Origin: Abelmoschus esculentus
Lineage: Eukaryota > Streptophyta > Magnoliopsida > Malvales > Malvaceae
Direction: 5' to 3'
NCBI GenBank assembly: GCA_035048815.1
Contig: JAUCBN010000036.1
Span: 9,496,001-9,560,000 of the forward strand
DNA: 64,000 bases
In this document: in pieces, positions 47,076 through 59,000 of the stretch
Layout: every line of letters starts with the position of its first letter
Position numbering within the stretch: position 1 is the first letter of the stretch
Translations under genes and position numbers: made by a program
Notes under the pieces: model-generated
What the model was told of the DNA's origin: nothing
Database searches by the model: none
What the model saw: only the letters and a program-made list of their open reading frames with translations

Positions 47076-50000
47076 TGTAACACCCCAAATCCTTTTTCCC
47101 CAATTTGAATAAAATTCCCAATTTTTGTGCCCTAATTATTGGGAAATTTTAAATCTGATCTGGGGACCTTTTTGTAATTTCTGAAATCTGGAGGTCCCTT
47201 TTTGAAACTCTAAAAGTCTAGGCCCTTCAAAGGTAATGTTACCTTTTTCTGATTTGGAAACTTTCCTTCCCTGTTCTTCGGCCGATACTTTGAGAATCTC
47301 TTTCCTTTTCTTCTGATTCGTTTTAAACGTTTTGTTCCCTTACCTTTGATTTGTTTCGTGTTCCTGTTCGCGTTCCCTCTCCCACAGAATTGTCTGGTAA
47401 GCCTTCTTTTTGTTTCTCCTTCGGTTTCCAGTTTGTTCGGTGAAGGTTGGGGTGTTGAATCGAAACTGGTTGGGGTTTTGTTTATTGGTTTTAATCGAAT
47501 CGAGTGAAGGGGGTTTCGTGTTTGTTTTTACCCGAATTAAAACCAGGGAGATCTGGAATTTTTCCAAATTTTCCTGGAAAATCTGGGATTTTACCAGATT
47601 CTCCCGGAAAATCTGGAAATTCCAGATTTTCTTAGGAAAATCCGACCCAACCCGTGTTCGACCCGACCGACCCAGAACTCGACCCGACCGACCCGAAACC
47701 CGACCCGTCCGACCCGTGACCCGCTGACGTCATGCTGACGTCATCAGGTGACGTTACTGCTGATGTTAGCAGTGTTGATGACGTCATCTACTGACGTCAG
47801 CGTTGACCATGCTGACATCAGCATTGACTTTTTCAACCTGGGACCACTTTATGTTTTTCGACGTCCTGAATCTGATGGTGCTGTCCGTTTTCTGAAATTC
47901 GAACCTGAAGTATCGTTTTTGGGGCTTTTATGTTCGAATGCTTATCTAGAATTTACCTTTAGTGGTTTCTGAATCAATTTCTATTCACTTCAGGTGACGT
48001 GGATTCCGAGCCCGAGCATCTGCCTCCTCCTCCTCCTGGACGACCTCCTGTCCAACAGCATCCGGGACCCGCAAATGAGTTTTAGTTATTTCCGGTTTAG
48101 TGTACTTATCGATGAAATGGCATAGTAGGGTGTCTAACGATAATTTGTATTCATAGGTTCTACTCCTGTGCATTCTAGTAGTAGAGCCGAGTCCAGCCGA
48201 CGTTAGTATCGTCGTTGAGCTATCTGTTCAGGTGCGTTCTCTTCTGTTTACTCTGTTTTTTAGTACGTTCCATTTTCTGTTAAAATTCGTTTGTTCATGC
48301 ATCATTCTGACATCATATTTCTATTACTGTTACATGGTATGCTTGACTACTGTTTCACTGTAATACATACACTCTGATTCTGCTTATGCACTCTGATTCT
48401 GGTTCTGTTACTTTGGTTTCAAAACTTTACTTCGGACTTTCTGGACCTTTTACGATTTATTATTAGGTTGGACTTTATTATATTTGGATATTATTTCAGT
48501 ATGTTTGGTAATAATTATTTTAAGCGATTTATTCTAGTCTTTTGTTTTTAATAAAACCTACCTTGCGAATCAAGTTTTATATTGTGAACCCTAACGTTTA
48601 TTCTAAGAAATTAGATAAATTTTGGGGGTTACATTTAGTGGTATCAAAGCACGGTTCAACCCACGGACTGTGAGGTCCAAAATGATTTTTGATCTCAAAA
48701 TATTTTGGCAATATTATTTAAATATCTAGATTTCTGTTTTGAATTGTATTTTGAAAATTCTCTGAAATATTCTGAATATTACTTCAAGTACCGATACTAA
48801 TGTAGGATTTTTGTCTGTCATTCTGTAGATACTCTACTATGCCACCTCGTAGGAGTACACGCTTAGCTACTGGGAGAGGCCGTGGCCGAGGCCGTGGCCG
48901 AGGTCGTTTTGCTGCTTCTACTAGTAATGTTCCGCCTCCTATGGACCCGTCACAAGAGCAGAGTTTGGCTCAAGAGATAGGAGTGGAGGATCAGCCTGAG
49001 ATTCAGACCGAGGCTCAACAAGTCGAGGTTGATCAGCCGGTTCAGAGTGAGGGACCATTTGAGTCTGGGGATAGTGAGACTATCGGTTTGGACTCCGTGA
49101 TGATTCAGCAAAAGTTGCTCAGGTATTTGCGTCAGAATGAGGGTACCAGGAAACCCATATCTATAGAGTTTTTGGCTGCTGGGATGACCATGTTTGATGG
49201 TAAGACTGGTACAGATCCAGCTGATGTTGAGTACTGGCTGAAGAAGCTCTAGCGTTTGTTCGTTGAGATGGACTATCCCTCTGATAGAAAACTGAGGGCT
49301 ACTATATCGTTACTTTAGGGAGAAGCCCTGAATTGGTGAGAAGCCGAGGAGAAGGTTACCGCATCGGAGAAGCTCAACTGGGAGTTTTTCAGGCAGGCCT
49401 TTGAGGATAAATATGTGGGACCTGAGTATCTGGCCATGTGTCATGATGATTTCCTGAGTCTACAACAGAACGACATGTTAGTGAACGACTATGAGATTGA
49501 GTTCCTCCGTTTGCTTCAGTATGCCCCTGGTATTGTTTCCACTGAGAAACAAAAGTGTGACCATTTCTTGAAGGGACTTCGAGTACCACTGAAGATTGTT
49601 GTTGCCACTCACCATGACACAGAATATAAGATGATCACTCGGCGTGCCAGGACAGCCGAGCGTAATGAGAGCTTGAGGGTTCAGTTGGAGTCCCAGGTTC
49701 AGGTTAGAGGTAGACGATAGCCTGCAGCACCTGTTCAGCACAGTCAGGGTTTTTAGTCCCGGAAGAGGGGCCGTGATGAGTTTGAGCCGTAGAGTTCTGC
49801 ACGTTCTAGACCAGCTGCTTTTGTTGCCCCTCCTGCTAGTGGAGCTGGATCCATTAACACTCGAGCCCTACTTCAGTGTTCGTTTTGTAAGAAGTGTCAC
49901 TCGGGAGAGTGTCGTATGCAGAGTGGGGCCTCCTTCCGTTGTGGTTCGTATGATCATCGTCTCAGGGACTGCCCAGTGGCACCTCAGTCTGGTCATACTC

Positions 50001-53000
50001 CGGGACAATCACAGGCGTCAGTTCAGACTTCTGCAGCGGGAAGAGGTCAGGGTAGACCTGCTGCATCTGGTACCGATAGTGGGGGCCGACCCAGTCAGTA
50101 TAGAGGATCTGCTAGATCAGGAGGACCTCAGCCCAGCTTGGTTTATGCTACGAGGAGACAAGAGGATCGAGATGAGCTAGACGTCATCGTTGGTACTTTT
50201 TCTGTTCATGCTCTTTCCTTTTTCGCACTTCTTGATAATGGGTCTACACACTCGTATGTTTCTAGTTCTGTATCTGGATATTTGGAAATTCCTGTAGAGG
50301 ATACTGGTAGTTCTGTCTCAGTTTATAGTCTTGTAGGTGATCCTGTAGTGGTTACTGAGGTGTATAAAGATTGTCCTCTTGAGGTTCAAGGGGAAATCTT
50401 TCCCGCTAATCTGATGGAACTACCGTTTGGAGAGTCCGACTTGATTCTGGGAATGGATTGGCTGTCAGCTCATCGAGTTACACTGGACTGTGAGCGTAAG
50501 AGGGCCACCCTGAGAACTTCTGATGATCGTGAGGTAACTCTTATCGGTGAACGTAGAGGATTTTTGACCAATGTGATTTCTGCTCTGAAGGCTGAGAAAA
50601 TGATCAGAAAGGGATCTGTGGCCTACCTTGCCTACATCCTTGACCCGAGACAATCTGATTCTGGGTTAGATAAGATTCGTGTGGTGTGCGAGTTCCCTGA
50701 TGTCTTTCTAGAAGAGTTACTGGGAGTTCCCCCTAAGCGGGATGAGGTGGAGTTTGGTATTGAGTTGTATCCGGAAACAACTCCAGTATCGATGGCACCA
50801 TATCGGATGGCTTCGAAAGAGCTCAAAGAGCTTAAGGTTCAGCTACAAGAACTTATGGATAGAGGTTTCATTCGACCGAGTGTCTCTCCGTGGGGAGCCC
50901 TTGTCCTCTTTGTCAAAAAGAAAGATGGATCTCTGCGGTTGTGTATTGGCTACCGGAAGTTGAACAAGTTAACCGTGAAGAATAAGTATCCTCTTCCTCG
51001 CATAGACGATCTATTTGACCAGTTCCGAGGAGCTTCTATGTTCTCTAAGATAGACCTGAGATCTGGTTATTACCAACTCAAGGTGAAAGACTCTGATGTG
51101 TTCAAAACAGCCTTCCGAACTCGTTATGGTCACTACGAGTTTCTGGTAATGCCCTTCGTTCTTACGAATGCCCCTGCAGCATTCATGGACATGATGAATA
51201 GGGTGTTTCGACCTTATCTGGATCAGTTTGTTGTGGTCTTCATAGACGATATTCTGGTCTATTCTGAATCGGAGGAGGAATATGAGCAGCATCTTCGTTT
51301 TGTTTTACAGACTCTGAGAGAGAAGCAACTCTATGCGAAGTTCAGTAAATGCGAGTTCTGGCTTTCGGAGATTGTGTTTCTGGGCCATATTGTTTCCGCT
51401 AAGGGTATCCAGGTTGACCCAAAGAAGATTGAGGCTATTATGGAATGGAAGCAACCCAAGAATGTGGCCGAAATTCGTAGTTTTCTAGGGTTAGCTGGTT
51501 ATTATCGAAGATTTGTAGAAGGCTTTTCTTCTATAGCCGCTCTGTTAACCAAGCTTCTGAGGAAGGATGTTCCGTTTACCTGGTCTGAGGCTCAGCAGGA
51601 GAGTTTTGAGAAACTCAAATCAGTTCTGACTCAGGCATCAGTTCTGATACAGCCAGAATCGGGAAAACCCTACACTGTTTACAGTGATGCCTCATACACT
51701 AGTTTGGGTTGTGTTCTGATGCAAGATGGAAAGGTAGTGACTTATGCGTCCCGACAGTTGAAACCGCATGAGTGTAACTACCCCACCCATGATCTAGAGT
51801 TAACGGCTGTAATCTTCGCTCTGAAAATCTAGAGACACTATCTCTATGGAGAGAAGTGTTACGTCTTTACAGACCATAAGAGCCTTAAGTATCTTCTCAC
51901 TCAGAAAGAGCTCAACCTGAGACAGCGACGTTGGTTGGAGCTTCTGAAGGACTATGACTGTGAGATTGATCATCACCCGGGTAAAGCTAATGTCGTTGCG
52001 GATGCCTTGAGTCGCAACGCCATTACAGATTTGAGAGCTCTGTTTGCACGGATGAGTTTGTTTGGGGATGGCAGTTTGTTAGCTGAGCTTCGAGTGGTTC
52101 CTACACTAATATCTGAAATTTAGGCTGAACAACCTAATGATCCGTTCTTGGCTCATCGGATTACGGAAGTCAAGGAAGGGACTTCTCAGGACTTTTATCT
52201 GAATCAGGATGGTGTTCTATGTTTCTGGGGTCGTTACTGTGTTCCGAGGAACTCTGAGTTGAAGCAGGTTATTCTTCGGGAGGCCCACGATAGTCCGTAT
52301 TCTATGCACCCTGGAGGTGACAAGATGTACAAGAATCTCCGAGAAAAGTACTGGTGGAAAGGTCTCAAGCGAGACGTGGTCAGTTTTGTATCCAAGTGCT
52401 TGACTTGCCAGAGAGTCAAAGCAGAGCATCAGCGACCATCTGGATTACTTCAGCATATCGAGATTCCTCAGTGGAAATGGGAGCGTGTGACTATGGATTT
52501 TGTTAGTGGTTTACCTTTGACTACGTCAAAGAAAGATTCTGTTTGGTCATCGTTGATCGGTTGACAAAGTCTGCACACTTCATTCCTGTCAAGACCACTT
52601 ACCCTCTGAGTAAGTTGGCCCGGTTATACATCTCTGAGATCGTTCGATTACATGGAGTGCCTCTATCCATCATATCGGATCGAGATCCGAGATTTACGTC
52701 TAAGTTTTGGGGATCTCTGCATACAGCTTTGGGTACTCGGTTGAATTTCAGCACTGCTTATCACCCTCAGACCGATGGTCAGTTTGAGCGTGTGATTCAG
52801 ATTCTTGAGGACATGTTGAGAGGTTGTATTCTGGATTTCAAAGGTAGTTGGGAGGATTTCTTACCTTTGGCAGAGTTCGCGTACAATAACAGTTATCAGG
52901 CCAGTATTAAGATGACACCTTACGAGGCTCGGTACGGACGTAAGTGTCGCACTCCGATTGGTTGGACTGAGCTCACTGAGCACCGTTTACTGGGTCCAGA

Positions 53001-56000
53001 TCTTGTTTATGAGGCTGAGGAGACAGTCAGGTTGATTCGGGATCGGCTCAAAGCCGCTTTTGATAGACAAAAATCTTACGCGGATTTGAGACGTAAGGAT
53101 CTTGAGTTTGAGGTAGGCGACCAGGTTTTTCTGAAAGTATCTCTGTGGAGGAAGGTACTTCCTTTTGGCCGTAAGGGCAAACTCAATCCCAGATACATTG
53201 GGCCTTACCGTATTCTCATACGTGTTTGTCCTGTTGCTTATCAACTTGAGTTACCACCAGAACTTGAGCGTATCCACGATGTCTTTCATGTTTTTGTACT
53301 GAGACGTTATCAAGCTGATCCGTCTCATGTTCTGTCCGTTGAGGATCTTGAGATTCGTCCAGATCTGTGTTATGAGGAGGAACCCGTCGGGATTATTGCT
53401 CAGAGACAGAAAGTCCTTCGGAGGAAAACCATTTAGATGGTTAAGGTTCTCTGGTGCAATCGAGGTCTTGATGAGATGGTTAGGGTTCTCTGGCGCAATC
53501 GAGGTCTTGATGAGACTACCTGGGAGCCCAAGTCTGTTATCAAAGCTCAGTATCCACACCTTTTTGATCTAGGTAAATTTCGAGGACGAAATTTCTGTAA
53601 GGGGGGGAGAGTTGAAACACCCCAAATCCTTTTTCCCCAATTTGAATAAAATTCCCAATTTTTGTGCCCTAATTATTGGGAAATTTTAAATATGATCTGG
53701 GGACCTTTTTGTAATTTCTGAAATCTGGAGGTCCCTTTTTGAAACTTTGAAAGTCCAGGCCCTTCAAAGGTAATTTTACCTTTTTTTGATTTGGAAACTT
53801 TCCTTCCCTATTCTTCGGTCGATACTTTGAGAATCTCTTTCCTTTTCTTCTGATTCGTTTTAAACGTTTTGTTCCCTTTCCTTTGATTCGTTTCGTGTTC
53901 CTGTTCGCGTTCCCTCTCCCACAGAATTGTCTGGTAAGCCTTCTTTTTGTTTCTCCTTCGGTTTCCAGTTTGTTCGGTGAAGGTTGGGGTGTTGAATCAA
54001 AACTGGTTGGGGTTTTGTTTGTTGGTTTTAATCGAATCGAGTGAGAGGGTTTCGTGTTTGTTTTTACCCGAATTAAAACCTGGGAGATCTGGAATTTTTC
54101 CAAATTTTCTCGGGAAAATCTGGAAATTCCAGATTTTCACGGGAAAATCCGACCCAACCCGTGTCCGACCCGGTCCGACCCAGAACCCGACCCGACTGAC
54201 CCGAAACCCGACCCGTCCGACCCAAAACCTGACCCGACCCGTGACCCGCTGACGTCATGCTGACGTCAGTAGTGTTGATGACGTCATCTGCTGACGTCAG
54301 CGTTGACTTTTTCAACCCTGACCCACTTCATGTTTTTCGACGTCCTGAGTCCGATGGCGCTGTCTGTTTTCTGAAATTCGAACCCAAAGTATCGTTTTTG
54401 GGGCTTTTATGTTCGAATGCTTATTTGGAATTTACCTTTAGTGGTTCCTGAATCAATTTCTATTCACTTCAGGTGATGTGGATTCCGAGCCCGAGCATCT
54501 GCCTCCTCCTCCTCCTGGACGACCTCCTGTCCAACAGCATCTGGGACCCGCAAATGAGTTTTAGTTATTTCCGGTTTAGTGTACTTATCGGTGAAATGGC
54601 ATAGTAGGGTGTCTAACGATAATTTGAATTCATAGGTTCTACTCTTGTGTATTCTAGTAGTAGAGCCGAGTCCAGCCGACGTCAGTATCGTCGTTGAGCT
54701 ATCTGTTCAGGTGTGTTCTCTTCTGTTTACTCGGTTTTTCAGTACGTTCCGTTTTTTGTTAAAATTCGTATGCTCATGCATCATTCTGACATCATATTTC
54801 TATTACTGTTACATGGTATGCTTGACTTCTGTTTCACTGTAATACATGCACTCTGATTCTGCTTATGCACATTCATTACATCTGGTAGACTATGTGTACG
54901 GGGAAGTTCAGTGACTTATCACTTCTGTTCAGTGGCTCCACCTGCGGGTCGAGATACCACTTCTGATTAGTGGCTCCACCTTCGGGTCGAGTTTCCACTT
55001 CTGCTGGTGTGATGGAGTTAGAGGGGTTCAGGGGAACCTACTCTTCTGTTGGAGTTCGGAGATGGGTGCATTTCATGCATACACTACATCATCTGCATAT
55101 ACTGTTTTAAATCCTGTTTTTATCTGTACTTTAGAGACACACTAGGCTCCCTAGCTTACACCCCCTCAGCTTCTTGTTTCAGGTCCTTGTCCTAGGCTAC
55201 TTCAGTACTTGAAGGTTTCTATTTCAGATTATTACGTATGTTTTTTATAGTTTCAGACTATTTTATTATTTTCGGATTTTATTATCTGTATTGGACTTTG
55301 GTTTCAGAACTTTACTTCGGACTTTCTAGACTTTTTACGATTTATTGTTGGGTTGGACTTTATTATATTTGGATATTATTTCAGTATGTTTGGTAATAAT
55401 TATTTTAAGCGATTTATTCTAGTCTTTTGTTTTTAATAAAACCTACCTTGCGAATCAAGTTTTATATTGTGAACCCTAACGTTTATTCTATGGAGAGAAG
55501 TGTTACGTCTTTACAGACCATAAGAGCCTTAAGTATCTTCTCACTCAGAAAGAGCTCAACCTGAGACAGCGACGTTGGTTGGAGCTTCTGAAGGACTATG
55601 ACTGTGAGATTGATTATCACCCGGGTAAAGCTAATGTCGTTGCGGATGCCTTGAGTCGCAACGCCATTACAGATTTGAGAGCTCTGTTTGCACGGATGAG
55701 TTTGTTTGGGGATGGCAGTTTGTTAGCCGAGCTTCGAGTGGTTCCTACACTGATATCTGAAATTTAGGCTGAACAGCCTAATGATCCGTTCTTGGCTCAT
55801 CGGATTACGGAAGTCAAGGAAGGGACTTCTCAGGACTTTTATCTGAATCAGGATGGTGTTCTATGTTTCTGGGGTCGTTACTGTGTTCCGAGGAACTCTG
55901 AGTTGAAGCAGGTTATTCTTCGGGAGGCCCACGATAGTCCGTATTCTATGCACCCTGGAGGTGACAAGATGTACAAGAATCTCCGAGAAAAGTACTGGTG

Positions 56001-59000
56001 GAAAGGTCTCAAGCGAGACGTGGTCAGTTTTGTATCCAAGTGCTTGACTTGCCAGAGAGTCAAAGCAGAGCATCAGCGACCATCTGGATTACTTCAGCAT
56101 ATCGAGATTCCTCAGTGGAAATGGGAGCGTATGACTATGGATTTTGTTAGTGGTTTACCTTTGACTACGTCAAAGAAAGATTCTGTTTGGGTCATCGTTG
56201 ATCGGTTGACAAAGTCTGCACACTTCATTCCTGTCAAGACCACTTACCCTCTGAGTAAGTTGGCCCGGTTATACATCTCTGAGATCGTTCGATTACATGG
56301 AGTGCCTCTATCCATCATATCGGATCGAGATCCGAGATTTACGTCTAAGTTTTGGGGATCTCTGCATACAGCTTTGGGTACTCGGTTGAATTTCAGCACT
56401 GCTTATCACCCTCAGACCGATGGTCAGTTTGAGCGTGTGATTCAGATTCTTGAGGACATGTTGAGAGGTTGTATTCTGGATTTCAAAGGTAGTTGGGAGG
56501 ATTTCTTACCTTTGGCAGAGTTCGCGTACAATAACAGTTATCAGGCCAGTATTAAGATGGCACCTTACGAGGCTCTGTTCGGACGTAAGTGTCGCACTCC
56601 GATTGGTTGGACTGAGCTCACTGAGCACCGTTTACTGGGTCCAGATCTTGTTCATGAGGTTGAGGAGACAGTCAGGTTGATTCGGGATCGGCTCAAAGCC
56701 GCTTTTGATAGACAAAAATCTTACGCGGATTTGAGACGTAAGGATCTTGAGTTTGAGGTAGACGACCAGGTTTTTCTGAAAGTATCTCCGTGGAGGAAGG
56801 TACTTCATTTTGGCCGTAAAGGCAAACTCAGTCCCAGATACATTGGGCCTTACCGTATTCTCAGACGTGTTGGTCATGTTGCTTATCAACTTGAGTTACC
56901 ACCAGAACTTGAGCGTATCCACGATGTCTTTCATGTTTCTGTACTGAGACGTTATCAAGATGATCCGTCTCATGTTCTGTCCGTTGAGGATCTTGAGATT
57001 CGTCCAGATCTGTGTTATGAGGAGGAACCCGTCGGGATTATTGCTCAGAGACAGAAAGTCCTTCGGAGGAAAACCATTTAGATGGTTAAGGTTCTCTGGT
57101 GCAATCGAGATCTTGATGAGATGGTTAAGGTTCTCTGGCACAATCGAGGTCTTGATGAGACTACCTGGGAGCCCAAGTCTGTTATCAAAGCTCAGTATCC
57201 ACACCTTTTTGATCCAAGTAAATTTCGAGGACGAAATTTCTATAAGGGGGGGAGAGTTGTAACACCCCAAATCCTTTTTCCCCAATTTGAATAAAATTCC
57301 CAATTTTTGTGCCCTAATTATTGGGAAATTTTAAATATGATCTGGGGACCTTTTTGTAATTTCTGAAATTTGGAGGTCCCTTTTTGAAACTTTGAAAGTC
57401 CAGGCCCTTCAAAGGTAATTTTACCTTTTTCTGATTTGGAAACTTTCCTTCCCTATTCTTCGGCCGATACTTTGAGAATCTCTTTCCTTTTCTTTTGATT
57501 CGTTTTAAACGTTTTGTTCCCTTTCCTTTGATTCGTTTCGTGTTCCTGTTCGCGTTCCCTCTCCCACAGAATTGTCTGGTAAGCCTTCTTTTTGTTTCTC
57601 CTTCGGTTTCCAGTTTGTTCGGTGAAGGTTGGGGTGTTGAATCGAAACTGGTTGGGGTTTTGTTTGTTGGTTTTAATCGAATCGAGTGAGGGGGTTTCGT
57701 GTTTTGTTTTTACCTGAATTAAAACCTGGGAGATCTGGAATTTTTCCAGATTTTCTCGGGAAAATCTGGAAATTCCAGATTTTCTCGAGAAAATCCGACC
57801 CAACCCGTGTCCGACCCGGCCCGACCCGAAACCCGACCCGTCTGACCCAAAACCCGACCCGACCCGTGACCCGCTGACGTCATGCTGACGTCATTAGGTG
57901 ACGTCATGCTGACGTCAGCAGTGTTGATGACGTCATCTGTTGACGTCAGCGTTGACTATGCTAACGTCAGCGTTGACTTTTTCAACCCGGGCCCACTTTA
58001 TGTTTTTCGACGTCCTGAGTCCGATGGCGTTGTTCGTTTTTTGAAATTCGAACCCGAAGTATCGTTTTTGGGGCTTTTATGTTCGAATGCTTATTTGGAA
58101 TTTACCTTTAGTGGTTTCTGAATCAATTTCTATTCACTTCAGGTGACGTGGATTCCGAGCCCGAGCATCTGCCTCCTCCTCCTCCTGGACGACCTCTTGT
58201 CCAACAGCATCCGGGACCCGCACGTGAGTTTTAGTTATTTCCGGTTTAGTGTACTTATCGGTGAAATGGCATAGTAGGGTGTCTAACGATAATTTGTATT
58301 CATAGGTTCTACTCTTGTGCATTCTAGTAGTAGAGCCGAGTCCAGCAGACATCAGTATCGTCGTTGAGCTATTTGTTCAGGTGTGTTCTCTTCTGTTTAC
58401 TCTGTTTTTCAGTACGTTCCGTTTTCTGTTAAAATTCGTATGTTCATGCATCATTTTGACATCATATTTCTGTTACTGTTACATGGTATGCTTGACTTCT
58501 GTTTCACTGTAATACATGCACTCTAATTCTGCTTATGCACATTCATTACATCTGGTAGACTATGTGTACGGGGAAGTTTAGTGACTTATCACTTCTGTTC
58601 AGTGGCTCCACCTGCGGGTCGAGATACCACTTCTGATTAGTGGCTCCACCTTCGGGTCGAGTTTCCACTTCTGCTGGTGTGATGGAGTTAGAGGGGTTCA
58701 GGGGAACCTACTCTTCTGTTGGAGTTCGGAGATGGGTGCATTTCATGCATACACTACATCATCTGCATATATTGTTTTAAATCCTGTTTTTATCTATACT
58801 TTAGAGATACACTAGGCTCCCTAGCTTACACCCCCTCAGCTTCCTGTTTCAGGTCCTTGTCCTAGGCTACTTCGGTACTTGGAGGTTTCTATTTCAGATT
58901 ATTACGTATGTTTTTTATAGTTTTAGACTATTTTATTATTTTCGGATTTTATTATCTATATTGGACTTTGGTTTCAGAACTTTATTTCGGACTTTCTGGA

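Noticed and set aside
47410..47972. ORFs in the LTRs of element C (also at 53947-54451 and 57686-58121)
   Set aside because: They recur only because the LTR recurs. Frames differ between copies, and the Pro/Arg/Asp runs come from CCGACCCG repeats.
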